Assembly (NCBI RefSeq): GCF_963677305.1
Contig: NZ_OY781925.1
Coordinates: 1,961,501-2,025,500 of the forward strand
Direction: 5' to 3'
From: an uncultured Holophaga sp.
GTDB lineage: Bacteria > Acidobacteriota > Holophagae > Holophagales > Holophagaceae
DNA length: 64,000 nucleotides
Shown here in pieces: positions 8,638-19,554 of the stretch (positions are counted from its first letter, which is position 1; each line of letters starts with the position of its first letter). Made by a program: the position numbers and the translations under genes. The notes below the pieces were generated by a model, which saw only the letters and a program-made list of their open reading frames with translations, did not search any database and was not told where the DNA came from.

Positions 8638-10476
8638 ATGAATGGCATCACCCATAGACCGGTCTGGTGGGTCTGGCGGATCCTGGCCAGCCTCGCTCTG
8701 GTGCTATGTCTGGTTCCTGCCGGGTGGGCCGGGGACCTGGCCGCGCCCAGTCCGGCTATCGCTCTGGCCCACCGGACCGAGGAACTGCAGAAGGCTCTCC
8801 GCTCCGGTGATCCGGCTGGGCTGCAGTCCGCCATCCAGAATGTGGAGTTGCTGCGGCGCACCTATGGAACCCTGGACCTTCGGCCTCTGGTTGATGCCAT
8901 GGCGCTCTGGGCCAGGCAGCAGGGGGACGAGGGACGCCCCGAAATCGGGCTCAAGGCGGTGCAGGTGGTCGACCGCTGGGCGCCCAAGTCACCCGTGATC
9001 CTGGGCACCAGCATCATCCTCCAGCGCCAGCAGGGTCCCCTGGGCTACTTTTTCAGTCTCTCTGAGGTGATGGAACTCACCAAGCTCCGCATGAGCCATG
9101 ACTCTCAGCGCTGGCTCTGGCTGGTTCAGCATCTCGCCTGGCTCCGCTTCATGGTCACGCTGCTCCTCTGGGGTTGGGCCCTGGCCATGGCCATGCGCTA
9201 CCGCCGGGTACTCCGCTACCTCTGGGAGGAGCCCCTCCTCAAGCGGGGACTGCCTTCCATCCCGGTGGCCATCGTCGGGGCCTGTCTCATGACCCTGCCG
9301 GTTTTGGTGGGCCTTGATCCCGGCCTCTGCGCCGCGCTCTGGCTCTGGCTTCTGGCCCCCTTCCTCACCTCCCGTGAGGTCCGCATCGCCGTGGCCGTCC
9401 TCCTGCTCCAACTGGTCCACCCCGCCCTGGGACTTATGGAGCCCATGGCTCACCGCGAGCCCCCCAAGAGCTTGGTGGCACTGCAATCCCAGCCCATTCC
9501 CGGCCTTCTCCTCCAGGAGCGGATGGTCAAGCGGCTTCCAGTGGGGGACCAGACCTTCCTCCGGGGCTGGGCGGAGCTTCAGGAGCAGCACTGGGCCGAG
9601 GCCCAGCAGACCTTTGCCGCTCTGGTCCCCTCCCATCCGGATCGGGCTGAGGTGCTCAACAACGAGGGGGTCGCCTGCTACCAGTTGGGGCGCTTCGAGG
9701 AGGCCCAGCGCCTCTTCAATGACGCCTACCGGCTCAGGCCCGTCAGCCCGCAGGTGCTCTTCAATCAGAGCGTGATCGCCTTCCGCCAGCTGGACAGTGC
9801 CACGGGTCTGGCCAAGCAGGACGAGGCCCGGAACCTGGATCCGGTGGCCTTTTCCGACATGAACCTGGCCAGCCAGTCCCGCAGCGAGCAGCGCACCTTC
9901 GCCATGCCGCTGCCGGATACCCCCGCTCGGATCGGGCAGGCTGTGAAGGGGTACTCCATCGAGCTTCCATCCCATTTCCTGCTGGTTCTGGTCTATCCGC
10001 TGGTGGCTGTCATCGCCCTGTTCTGGAGGGTGCGCCGGAGTCTCCGCCGGGCCCATCCCTCCCAATGCCACCGCTGCGGGGATCCCTTCCACACCACCGA
10101 CTCCCCCGACGTCTTCATCTGCTCCAAGTGCCATCACCTCTTTGTGCTCAAGGACGGTCTCCACGGGGACAGCCGCAAGCTCAAGGTGGACGAGGTGGGC
10201 CGCTTCCAGGGGGCCCAGCGGCTGATCCACCGGGTCCTGAGGGTGTTACTGCCAGGCTTGGACGACGCCTTCCTGGGGGATGCAGGGGCTGGCTTCGCCG
10301 AGTTCAGCCTGATGGCCTTCGCCCTGGGCATCGTCTTGGCCACCGGGCGCTCTGTGCGCTTTCCCGGCGAGATCCTGGCCGACCCGGTCTCGACCTGGGT
10401 GCCCGTGGGGGTGGTGCTGCTGGTGGTGATCTATCTGCGCTCCTGGCTGAAGTTCCTGCCCGGTAAGAGGTCCTGA
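8638..10476 (+). CDS. Membrane protein with TPR repeats and a zinc ribbon
   Basis: 612 residues. A hydrophobic N-terminus (about 10-30) looks like a signal anchor. Several membrane segments follow (about 160-185, 205-240, 250-275), then TPR repeats (about 320-410; VLNNEGVACYQLGRFEEAQRLFNDAYRLRP), another membrane helix (about 445-465), a CxxC...CxxC zinc ribbon (CHRCGDPF ... ICSKCHHLF, about 477-503) and two C-terminal membrane helices. The ATG at 8638 has GCGGGGA in front; a GTG 54 bases upstream is weaker. The next gene starts one base after the stop, so the two are translated together. No family function recognised. Confidence 0.75.
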   Translation: MNGITHRPVWWVWRILASLALVLCLVPAGWAGDLAAPSPAIALAHRTEELQKALRSGDPAGLQSAIQNVELLRRTYGTLDLRPLVDAMALWARQQGDEGRPEIGLKAVQVVDRWAPKSPVILGTSIILQRQQGPLGYFFSLSEVMELTKLRMSHDSQRWLWLVQHLAWLRFMVTLLLWGWALAMAMRYRRVLRYLWEEPLLKRGLPSIPVAIVGACLMTLPVLVGLDPGLCAALWLWLLAPFLTSREVRIAVAVLLLQLVHPALGLMEPMAHREPPKSLVALQSQPIPGLLLQERMVKRLPVGDQTFLRGWAELQEQHWAEAQQTFAALVPSHPDRAEVLNNEGVACYQLGRFEEAQRLFNDAYRLRPVSPQVLFNQSVIAFRQLDSATGLAKQDEARNLDPVAFSDMNLASQSRSEQRTFAMPLPDTPARIGQAVKGYSIELPSHFLLVLVYPLVAVIALFWRVRRSLRRAHPSQCHRCGDPFHTTDSPDVFICSKCHHLFVLKDGLHGDSRKLKVDEVGRFQGAQRLIHRVLRVLLPGLDDAFLGDAGAGFAEFSLMAFALGIVLATGRSVRFPGEILADPVSTWVPVGVVLLVVIYLRSWLKFLPGKRS

Positions 10477-10477
10477 C

Positions 10478-11644
10478 ATGGCACTCGAAGGCTCTCTACG
10501 CGATTTCGATCTCTTCTCCCTCTTCAACATGATCAAGACCCAGGGGAAGAGCGGCACCCTGGTCCTGTCGCGGGGGCAAGAGTTCGTCAAGGTCTTCTTC
10601 GAGCAGGGGGACGTGGTCGGGTGTGACTCCAACCAGGTCCGCATCGAGGACCGGGTGGGAGCCATGCTGGTCCGCCTGGGTCGCCTCTCGGGTGACGAGC
10701 TGCTCGCTCTGATCCAGCTCCAGCGTCAGACCCTCAAGCGCATGGGGACCCTTCTTCTGGAGTCGGGGAAGATTACCCCCCAGGACCTCCAGGACGCCCT
10801 CTTCAGCCAGGCCATGTCTGTCATCTATCGGACTTTCCGCTGGGTGGAGGGGGACTACCGCTTCGACTCCATCCTGCCCGTGGAACTGGATCGGGAGAAC
10901 TTCCCCGCCATCCCGGTGGATACGGTCCTCATGGAGGCCGCCCGGGTGATGGACGAGTGGCCCGAGGTCCAGCGTCGGCTGCCCGATCACGCCACGGTGC
11001 TCTGCAAGTCCTCCCGTGCCATGGCGCTCCAGCTGGACATCGAGCAGGAGTTGTCCGGAGTCTTCGATGGAGGGCAGACCACCAGCGGCGGATCCTCGGG
11101 CCTGAGCCACGAGCAGGAGACTGTCCTGACCTACTTCGCGGAGCCCCAGAGCATCGCCGGGGCGCTGCAGATCACCCGTTACGATGAGTTGGACACCTGC
11201 AAGCGCATTGCCGAACTCCTGGAGTCCGGGCTGCTTGAGGTGGCCCTCCAGGCCATCCCTGTCCCCCCACCCGCCTGGGGGGCCGCGCCCCAGTCGGCCA
11301 CCAGCCAGCGCGAGCCCGCCAAGCCCCTCTCCTGGTTCTGGGCCATCGTGGCCATTTTGTTGGCGGCCCCTCTATTGACCTATGTCCGGAGCGGAAGGGA
11401 GTCCCTGAATCAGGGGCTGGCGAGTCTCCAGCGTGCTGATATCCGCACGGTCAGCGATCCCGATACGCGGGACCGACAAGACTGGGCCCTGCGCCTGGCC
11501 AGTCCGGCCGACGGCGGAGTGGGCCTGGCCAACCGGGTCGGCATCGTGCTGGAGAAGGCGCGGAATCCGGTTCCTGACTTCCGGCGGCTTCCCGAACCCG
11601 GAGCTCCCGCCAGGGAATCTGGCGGAGCGCCTAGCGCCCGCTGA
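10478..11644 (+). CDS. DUF4388-domain membrane-anchored protein
   Basis: 388 residues. The N-terminal DUF4388 domain (about 1-105; ALEGSLRDFDLFSLFNMIKTQGKSGTLVLS) is also known from PatA-type response regulators and is common in Acidobacteria and Myxobacteria. A GspE-N-like segment (about 65-110; GTLLLESGKITPQDLQDAL) and a helical part follow, then one membrane helix (about 287-306) and a tail of about 80 residues. Its start directly follows the upstream TPR/zinc-ribbon gene, so the two probably act together. The 3' end overlaps the convergent enoyl-CoA hydratase gene by 14 bases. Confidence 0.8.
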   Translation: MALEGSLRDFDLFSLFNMIKTQGKSGTLVLSRGQEFVKVFFEQGDVVGCDSNQVRIEDRVGAMLVRLGRLSGDELLALIQLQRQTLKRMGTLLLESGKITPQDLQDALFSQAMSVIYRTFRWVEGDYRFDSILPVELDRENFPAIPVDTVLMEAARVMDEWPEVQRRLPDHATVLCKSSRAMALQLDIEQELSGVFDGGQTTSGGSSGLSHEQETVLTYFAEPQSIAGALQITRYDELDTCKRIAELLESGLLEVALQAIPVPPPAWGAAPQSATSQREPAKPLSWFWAIVAILLAAPLLTYVRSGRESLNQGLASLQRADIRTVSDPDTRDRQDWALRLASPADGGVGLANRVGIVLEKARNPVPDFRRLPEPGAPARESGGAPSAR

Positions 11645-12404
11645 AGACCGGGGGACGCTTCTCCCGGAAAGCCTGGAGCCCCTCCAGGCGGTCTCGTGTG
11701 TGCTCCAGGGAGAGGTAGAGTCGTCTCTCCTCGGCCAGGGCCTCCTCCAGTTCCAGGGATCCCCCGAGGCGCACGGCCTCCAGAATGGCCGAGAGGGCAA
11801 GGGGGCCCCGCCCGGCCAGTTGCCTGGCCAAGCGGCGGGTCTCGGCATCGAGCTCTTCGGGGGGGACCGCCCGGGTGACCAGTCCCCAGGCGAGGGCCTG
11901 CTCGCCGGAGAGGGGTTCGCCCGTCAGGAGCATGTCCAGGGCCCGGGAGGCGCCGAGGAGTCTGGGGAGCCGCTGGGTGCCCCCATACCCGGGGATCAGT
12001 CCGAGCCCGCACTCGGGCATGCCCAGGCGGGCGTCCAGGGAGGCCATGCGGAGGTGGCAGGCCAGGGCCAGCTCCAGCCCCGCGCCCAGAGCCCAGCCGT
12101 GGATGCTGGCCACCACGGGCCTGGGAAAGGCCTCCACTCGGCCCAGGATGGCCTGGACCAGGTCCAGTCGGGCGGCGGTGGCTCCTGGCTCCCCCGCAGT
12201 CACGGCCTTGAGGTCGGCCCCGGCGGCAAAGCCCCGCCCGGCCCCGCGGAGAACCACCACCCGGAGCTCCGGTGCGTCCCGGAGTCCCGCCAGGACAGCG
12301 TCCAGACATTGGAAAGTGTCCATGTCCAAGGCATTGCGCTGCTCTGGACGGTTCAGGGTCAGCCAGGCGATGCCCGATTCCATCTCGACCCGCAGCAGGG
12401 ACAT
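11631..12404 (-). CDS. Enoyl-CoA hydratase/isomerase family protein
   Basis: 257-residue crotonase-fold protein that most likely adds water to trans-2-enoyl-CoA thioesters. The family pattern is complete: NRPEQRNALD near the start, the oxyanion-hole region RGFAAGADLKAV (about 57-68), GAGLELALACHLRMA with Glu111, and MPECGLGLIPGYGGTQRLPR with Glu131. These correspond to the two catalytic glutamates of rat crotonase. GGAGGT precedes the ATG at 12404; a longer in-frame start is possible but runs through nadC. No other beta-oxidation genes are adjacent, so the substrate is open. It diverges from nadC with 33 bases between starts. Confidence 0.88.
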   Translation of the reverse strand: MSLLRVEMESGIAWLTLNRPEQRNALDMDTFQCLDAVLAGLRDAPELRVVVLRGAGRGFAAGADLKAVTAGEPGATAARLDLVQAILGRVEAFPRPVVASIHGWALGAGLELALACHLRMASLDARLGMPECGLGLIPGYGGTQRLPRLLGASRALDMLLTGEPLSGEQALAWGLVTRAVPPEELDAETRRLARQLAGRGPLALSAILEAVRLGGSLELEEALAEERRLYLSLEHTRDRLEGLQAFREKRPPVFSGR

Positions 12405-12437
12405 GGGGACCTCCACTCCCCATTGTAGACTGGGGGC

Positions 12438-13301
12438 ATGAGCGTCCCCTCCCGCCTGAATCCTCCCCATTCCCTGACCTACCGGGAGGCCCTGCGGGGC
12501 TTCCTCCGGGAGGACTGGGGCACCCAGGACTGGAGCACGGCCACGGTGCCCGACCGCCCCGTCACGGCTCGGATCCTGGCCAAGTCGCCCCTGGTGCTGG
12601 CGGGACTGGGCATCGCCTGCGAGGTCTTCCGGGAGGTGGATCCCGCCCTGGAACTCCGGCCCGGAGCCGAGGATGGCGAAGCTGTGGAGCCCGGACGTGA
12701 GGTGCTTCTCATCCTGGGTTCCAGCCGGGCCATCCTCTCTGCCGAGCGGGTGGCGCTCAACCTCCTGCAGCGGCTGAGCGGTACCGCCACTCTGACCCGC
12801 GCCTTCGTGGAGGCGGTGGCCGGTACCCGGGCCCGCATCCTGGACACCCGCAAGACCACGCCCGGGCTGAAGCTCATGGAGAAATACGCCGTTCGCTGCG
12901 GTGGGGGCTTCAATCACCGGCTGACCTTGGGGGATGGCCTCATGCTCAAGGAGAACCACATCGCCGCCGCCGGGGGCATCGCTCCGGCCGTCCTGCGGGC
13001 CCGGGAGGTGGCCCCCTCCCTGGTGCGGATTGAGGTGGAGGCCGAGACCCTGGACCAGGTTCGGGAGTGCCTGGCGGTGGCCGGCATCGATGTGGTGCTC
13101 CTGGACAACATGAGCGATCCGCAGATGGCCGAGGCGGTGCGTCTCCGGGATGCCGCCGGGAGCCCGGTCCTGCTGGAGGCCAGCGGCAATATGAGCCTGG
13201 CCCGGGTCGCATCCGTAGCCCGGACGGGGGTGGACTTCATCTCGGTGGGGGCCCTCACCCACAGTGCCCCGGCGGCCGATCTCAGCCTCAGGATGGCCTG
13301 A
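12438..13301 (+). CDS. nadC: Nicotinate-nucleotide pyrophosphorylase (quinolinate phosphoribosyltransferase)
   Basis: Converts quinolinate and PRPP to nicotinate mononucleotide, CO2 and pyrophosphate in de novo NAD synthesis. 287 residues, the usual length. Recognisable blocks: EDWGTQDWSTATVPD, ERVALNLLQRLSGTATLT, the substrate-binding ILDTRKTTPGLKLMEKYAVRCGGGFNHR, and LGDGLMLKENH; the C-terminal barrel has VLLDNMS and LLEASGNMS. The stop overlaps the start of the nucleotidase gene by one base (TGATG), so the two are translationally coupled. Confidence 0.95.
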   Translation: MSVPSRLNPPHSLTYREALRGFLREDWGTQDWSTATVPDRPVTARILAKSPLVLAGLGIACEVFREVDPALELRPGAEDGEAVEPGREVLLILGSSRAILSAERVALNLLQRLSGTATLTRAFVEAVAGTRARILDTRKTTPGLKLMEKYAVRCGGGFNHRLTLGDGLMLKENHIAAAGGIAPAVLRAREVAPSLVRIEVEAETLDQVRECLAVAGIDVVLLDNMSDPQMAEAVRLRDAAGSPVLLEASGNMSLARVASVARTGVDFISVGALTHSAPAADLSLRMA

Positions 13302-14725
13302 TGACCCAGGGGATCTACTGCAACCGGACGCTCAATCTGCGGGCCATCAAGGCCATCGGCTACGACATGGACTACACCCTGGTGGACTACCGGGTGGATG
13401 TCTTCGAGCGGCGGGTCTTCGAATACGCCCAGAACCGGCTGGTCTCCATGGGGTGGCCGGTGGGGGGCTTGTGTTTCGACCCCTCTATGGTGGCCCGGGG
13501 TCTGGTCATTGACACGGAGCTGGGGAACGTGGTCAAGCCCGACCGCTTCGGCTTCATCAAGAAGGTCATGCACGGGACCCGGGCCCTGGAGTTCACCCAG
13601 CAGCGTCAGGCCTATGCCCACCTCACCGTGGACCTCGCCCAGCCCCGTTGGGTCTTCCTGAACACCCTCTTCACCCTCTCGGAGGGCTGCCTCTTCGCCC
13701 AGGTGGTCGAGCTCTTCGACGAGGGGCGCCTGGAGGGTGTCAAGAGCTATGCCGACCTCTACCGGCGGGTCCGGGCGGCGGTGGATGCCCAGCACTTCGA
13801 AGGGCGGCTCAAGGCCGAGATCGTAGCGGATCCTGACCGCTACGTCGTCCAGGATCCTGAGGCGGCCCTCACCCTGCTGGATCAGCGGGCGGCGGGGAAG
13901 CGGCTGCTCCTGGTCACCAACTCCGAATGGTCCTACACCGACTCGATGATGTCCTATGCCTACAACCGGTATCTGCCAGAGGGCACCACTTGGCGGGAGC
14001 TCTTCGATCTGGTGATCGTCAGCGCCCGCAAACCCGACTTTTTCACGGGCCGCCAGCCCTTCCTGGAGGTGGTGACCCCGGAGGGCCTGCTGCGGCCCTG
14101 CACCGAGCCCCTGGCCAGCGGCCGGGCCTACTACGGGGGCAGCGCCGTCCAGGTGGAGGCGGAGCTCGGCCTGTCCGGGGACGAGATCCTCTATGTGGGG
14201 GATCACATGTTCGGCGATGTCCATGTATCCAAGAGCGAGCTGCGCTGGCGGACCGTACTGATCCTCCGGGAGCTGGAGGGTGAGGTGAGGGCTCTGGAGT
14301 CCTTCCGCGAGCAGGATCGCATCCTGGCGGCTCGCATGGAGGAGAAGGCCGCCCTGGAGGCACGTCTCTCCCAGGGGCGGGTGGACCTCCAGCGGCTCCG
14401 GGCCGGCTACGGCCCCAGGCCCGGGCTGGACGAGCATGAGTTGGAAGGCAGGGTCCAGGATCTGCGGGGCGAGATCCGGAACCTGGACCTGGACATCGCT
14501 CCCCTGGCCAAGGCGGCCATGGAACTGGCCAACCCTCGCTGGGGGCTGTTGATGCGGGCGGGCAACGACAAGAGCCACCTGGCCCGCCAAGTGGAGCGCT
14601 ACGCCGATGTCTACACCTCCAGGGTCAGCAACCTGCTGAAGGCGACCCCCTACGTCTACCTGCGCTCAGCCCGGGGCAGCCTGCCCCACGACCCCAGCGC
14701 CCCCGGGGGGACAGGATTGGAGTAG
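13301..14725 (+). CDS. HAD-IG family 5'-nucleotidase
   Basis: 474 residues of the HAD superfamily subfamily IG, related to cytosolic purine 5'-nucleotidases that dephosphorylate nucleoside monophosphates. Motif I is YDMDYTLVDY (about 18-27), with the nucleophile and acid aspartates. Motif II is LLVTNSEWSY, the motif III region holds SARKPDFFTG, and motif IV is ILYVGDHMFGDV. A coiled-coil insert is seen at about 325-400. The ATG overlaps the nadC stop, so the substrate may be a pyridine or purine mononucleotide; that link is inferred from position only. Confidence 0.88.
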   Translation: MTQGIYCNRTLNLRAIKAIGYDMDYTLVDYRVDVFERRVFEYAQNRLVSMGWPVGGLCFDPSMVARGLVIDTELGNVVKPDRFGFIKKVMHGTRALEFTQQRQAYAHLTVDLAQPRWVFLNTLFTLSEGCLFAQVVELFDEGRLEGVKSYADLYRRVRAAVDAQHFEGRLKAEIVADPDRYVVQDPEAALTLLDQRAAGKRLLLVTNSEWSYTDSMMSYAYNRYLPEGTTWRELFDLVIVSARKPDFFTGRQPFLEVVTPEGLLRPCTEPLASGRAYYGGSAVQVEAELGLSGDEILYVGDHMFGDVHVSKSELRWRTVLILRELEGEVRALESFREQDRILAARMEEKAALEARLSQGRVDLQRLRAGYGPRPGLDEHELEGRVQDLRGEIRNLDLDIAPLAKAAMELANPRWGLLMRAGNDKSHLARQVERYADVYTSRVSNLLKATPYVYLRSARGSLPHDPSAPGGTGLE

Positions 14726-14735
14726 GGGCGGACCC

Positions 14736-16028
<1,293 letters not shown>

Positions 16029-16174
16029 GATCAAGGCTCCTTGCCCGTATGATGCACCCTGGTGACTCCGGATTCCCTATCGACTGCATTGCGGTGAGCC
16101 TGATTCCCGGCATGCTGTCGGTGGGGGTGCCGTGCGCTCCGAAGTGAAGAAGCCTATGAGGCGGGGAGGATGGG

Positions 16175-18913
16175 TTGGGACGGCTGATCGGGTGGCTAGG
16201 ATGTCTGCTGCGCCGGCCTGGCGGGGGCTTGGCTGGGCTGTGCCTGCTTCTTCTACTGCTCGGGCCGGGACGTCCGGCCCAGGCTGAGCCTCGTCCAGTG
16301 GATTCCAGACATATTTTAATTATTCACTCATATTACAAGGGCTTTCTATGGACAGATGAGGAACAGCAGGGCCTCGCCTCCGTCCTGGGACCGGCAGTGG
16401 GGGCGGAGAACATCTACGTCGAGTACCTCGACACGAAGCGCTTCTACTGGGAGGACTACCTGCAGCAGTTGGCCCAGGTCCTCCGCCGGAAGTACCGGGA
16501 CTTCCGGCCTGATCTGGTTCTGGTGACGGACAACAACGCCTTCGACTTCATGAGGCGGTACGGGGACGGGCTCTTCCCCGGGATTCCGGTGGTCTTCTGT
16601 GGCGTCAACAACCTGGTGGATGGGGACCTGAAGGGCCATCCCAACTTCACGGGTGTGAGTGAGGAGGCCGACCTCAGGGGCAGTCTGGATGTGGCCCTGT
16701 CCCTCGTGCCCGGAACCCGTTGCGTGTATTCCATCCACGACTCCACCGAGACCGGTCGGATCGTGGCCGAGCGCTTCCGGGCCCTCTTCCCCTCCTACCC
16801 GGCCATCCGCTTCGTCCCCCTGGAGGGGATGGACCTGAAGGACATCCTGGCCAGGCTCCACAACCTGCCGCCCCACACCATCGTCTTCCATCCTTTCTTC
16901 GGACGGGATGCCTCCGGGCAGAGCTGGCCGTACGAGCAGAGCATGGCGCTGGTGGCGGAGAACGCCAAGGTGCCGGTATTCAGTGCCTGGGACTTCAACC
17001 TGGGGCACGGTGCAGTGGGGGGGGTGCTCACCCGGGGTGCCGACCAGGGGGCCGCCGCCGCCCGGATTGCCCTGCGGATCCTCAGCGGGGAGCGCCCCCA
17101 GGACATCCCCGTGGTCCGGGATCTTCCGGGTCGGCTCATGTTCGATGGCCGGGAGCTGGAACGCTTCCGGATCCCCCTCCAGGCCCTCCCCAAGAGTAGC
17201 GAGATCATCAACCAGCCCGAGTCGGCCTTCTCCCGCTACCGTACCCTCCTGATCACCCTGACGGGCACAGTGGCGCTGCTGGTGACCATCATCGCCATCC
17301 TCTCGGCCAACATCAGCCGCCGCAAACAGGCTGAAGACGACCTGATCCGCTACCAGGCCCACCTGGAGGATCTGGTGCAGGAACGCTCGTCCCAGCTCCA
17401 GACGGCCAATGAGGAGCTGCAGCGCGATCTGGTGGCCCGGGAGCGGGCGGAATCGGCCCTCAGGCGGGCCGAGGCGAACCTCCGCAACATCTTCGACCAC
17501 GCCGCGGAGGGGATCTACCAGGCTTCGCCCGGAGGGCATTTCCTGGCCGTGAACCCGGCCCTGGCCCGGATGGCCGGATATGCCACCCCCGCCGAGATGG
17601 TCCGGGTCGTCGAGGACCTGCGGACGGACTTCTTCGTGGATCGGGTGCAGCGCCTGGACTTCGAGCGGCGCCTGGCGGAGGAGACCGAATTGCGGGCCCA
17701 GGAATCCATGATCCGCCGCCGGGATGGCCAGATGCTCTGGATTCTGGAGAGCGCCCGGGTCAAGCGGAGGCCCGATGGGAGCCTGGAGCACTTCGAGGGC
17801 TTCATCCAGGACATCAGCGAGCGGCGCAGGGACGAGGAGGCGCTCCGGAATTCCCAGCAGCTCCTGGACAGCACCTTCGCGAGCCTTCTGGATGCCCTCT
17901 TCATCATCAATGCCGGCTCCCGCACGGTCCGGGACTGCAATCCGGCGACCCGCCAGCTCTTCGGATACACCCGTGAGGAGCTCATCGGGGCCTCGGCGCG
18001 GATCCTCCATGTGGACGAGGCCTCATACCAGATCCTGGAGGTGCGGGCCCTGGAGGCCTTCGCCACCCACGGCTTCCTGAACCTGCCCAACTTCCAGATG
18101 CGCCGCAAAGGGGGCGAAGTCTTCGTCTGCGAGCTGGCCCTCATGCCCCTCCGGGACCAGGTTGGCACCCTCACCAGCTGGGTCTGCGTGGTGCGGGACA
18201 TCACAGAGCAGCGGCAGATGGAGGCCAAGCTCGACCTCACCCGGCGCAAGCTTCGGGCCCTGACCGCCGAGCTGAGCGCGGTGGAGGAGCGGGAGCGTCG
18301 GGCCATCGCCACCCAGCTCCACGATGAACTGGGTGCGGTGCTGGCTATGGTCAAGGTCAAGCTGGCCACGCTCCTGCGGGAGGCGGAGGGGGCACCCATG
18401 GCGGCCGCCCTGGAGACCATCCACGGTCTGGTGGGGGAGGCGGTGAGCGCCACCCGGAGCCTCACCTGGGAGCTGAGTCCCCCTGTGCTCTACCAGCTTG
18501 GGCTGGGGGCCGCCATCGAGTGGCTCTGCGAGGCCTGCGAGGAGAAGAACGGCCTGGCCATCGCCTTCACCCAGCTGGGGGAGCCCGCGGGGATCAACGA
18601 GGAGATGCGCTTCCTGCTCTTCTCGGCGGTCAGGGAGCTGCTGCTCAACATCGTCAAGCATGCCGAGGCGAGCCAGGTCACCGTGACCCTGGCCTGGACC
18701 GAAGGGCGGGTGCTCTGCTGCGTGGAGGACAACGGCAAGGGCTTCGTCCTCTCCGAGGTGGGTACCTTGAGAGAGGCCCACCGGAGCTTCGGGCTCTTCA
18801 ACATCCAGGAGCGGGTGGCGGATCTGGACGGACGGGTGGACATCGTCTCCGTCCCGGGGCAGGGGACCACCGTGACCCTCGTGCTACCCTTCGGGGAAGA
18901 AGGGCACGCATGA
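16175..18913 (+). CDS. Sensor histidine kinase with ABC-type substrate-binding sensor, two PAS domains and NarL-type transmitter
   Basis: 912 residues. A signal peptide (about 1-38) leads a periplasmic ABC-substrate-binding-like domain (about 45-335; HILIIHSYYKGFLWTDEEQQG). One membrane helix (about 356-376) and a coiled coil precede PAS domains (about 435-555 and 565-690). The HisKA_3 motif RRAIATQLHDELGAVL carries the phosphorylated His716, followed by an HATPase (VREL..NIVKHA, VEDNGKGF). The start is TTG after GGGGAGGA; no ATG fits. The downstream regulator overlaps by ATGA. The periplasmic domain suggests direct small-ligand sensing; the ligand is unknown. Confidence 0.9.
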   Translation: MGRLIGWLGCLLRRPGGGLAGLCLLLLLLGPGRPAQAEPRPVDSRHILIIHSYYKGFLWTDEEQQGLASVLGPAVGAENIYVEYLDTKRFYWEDYLQQLAQVLRRKYRDFRPDLVLVTDNNAFDFMRRYGDGLFPGIPVVFCGVNNLVDGDLKGHPNFTGVSEEADLRGSLDVALSLVPGTRCVYSIHDSTETGRIVAERFRALFPSYPAIRFVPLEGMDLKDILARLHNLPPHTIVFHPFFGRDASGQSWPYEQSMALVAENAKVPVFSAWDFNLGHGAVGGVLTRGADQGAAAARIALRILSGERPQDIPVVRDLPGRLMFDGRELERFRIPLQALPKSSEIINQPESAFSRYRTLLITLTGTVALLVTIIAILSANISRRKQAEDDLIRYQAHLEDLVQERSSQLQTANEELQRDLVARERAESALRRAEANLRNIFDHAAEGIYQASPGGHFLAVNPALARMAGYATPAEMVRVVEDLRTDFFVDRVQRLDFERRLAEETELRAQESMIRRRDGQMLWILESARVKRRPDGSLEHFEGFIQDISERRRDEEALRNSQQLLDSTFASLLDALFIINAGSRTVRDCNPATRQLFGYTREELIGASARILHVDEASYQILEVRALEAFATHGFLNLPNFQMRRKGGEVFVCELALMPLRDQVGTLTSWVCVVRDITEQRQMEAKLDLTRRKLRALTAELSAVEERERRAIATQLHDELGAVLAMVKVKLATLLREAEGAPMAAALETIHGLVGEAVSATRSLTWELSPPVLYQLGLGAAIEWLCEACEEKNGLAIAFTQLGEPAGINEEMRFLLFSAVRELLLNIVKHAEASQVTVTLAWTEGRVLCCVEDNGKGFVLSEVGTLREAHRSFGLFNIQERVADLDGRVDIVSVPGQGTTVTLVLPFGEEGHA

Positions 18914-19554
18914 CCACGATCCTGATTGCAGATGACCACCGCGTGGTGCGGGAGGGGCTGAGAACCCTCCTCGCCCAGGAACCCGATCTGGATGTGGTGG
19001 GCGAGGCTTCCGATGGCAATGAGGTGCTGGCGCTGGCCGGAACCCTCAACCCGGATGTGGTCATCATGGACATCGCCATGCCAGGGCTCAACGGGATCGA
19101 GGCCACCAAGGCCATCGTGGCCGAGCGGCCCGGGATGCGGGTCGTCGCGCTCTCCATGTATGCCGATCGACGCTTCGTGACCCAGATCCTCAGAGCCGGG
19201 GCCATGGGCTATGTGCTGAAGGAGGCCGCCTTCGAAGAACTGGCCCGGGCCATCCGCACCGTGGTGGGGGGGAAGCCCTTCCTGAGTCCCTCTGTGGCCG
19301 GCTTCGTGGTGGAGGAGTTCGTCCAGCAGGTGTCCCCGACACCTGAGAAGTCCCTGGCCCTCCTCACGGCAAGGGAGCAGGAGGTCCTCAAGCTGCTGGC
19401 CGAGGGGCGGCGGGCCAGGGAGATCGCCCAGGAACTCAACATCGGCCAGAAGACGGTGGAGGCCCATCGCCAGAACCTGATGAACAAGCTGGACCTGCAC
19501 AGCATCGCGGAGTTGACCCGCTTTGCCATCCGCGAGGGGCTGACCACGGTGTGA
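18910..19554 (+). CDS. NarL/FixJ-family response regulator
   Basis: 214 residues: receiver domain (1-120) with acidic pocket DDH at 8-10, phosphorylated Asp54 in VIMDIAMPG and Lys in YVLKEA, then a LuxR-type helix-turn-helix (about 150-210; LTAREQEVLKLLAEGRRAREIAQELNIGQKTVEAHR). The ATG overlaps the TGA of the kinase, and the transmitter type of that kinase matches, so this is the cognate pair. Targets are unknown; the lactate permease promoter 350 bases downstream is one candidate by position only. Confidence 0.95.
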   Translation: MTTILIADDHRVVREGLRTLLAQEPDLDVVGEASDGNEVLALAGTLNPDVVIMDIAMPGLNGIEATKAIVAERPGMRVVALSMYADRRFVTQILRAGAMGYVLKEAAFEELARAIRTVVGGKPFLSPSVAGFVVEEFVQQVSPTPEKSLALLTAREQEVLKLLAEGRRAREIAQELNIGQKTVEAHRQNLMNKLDLHSIAELTRFAIREGLTTV

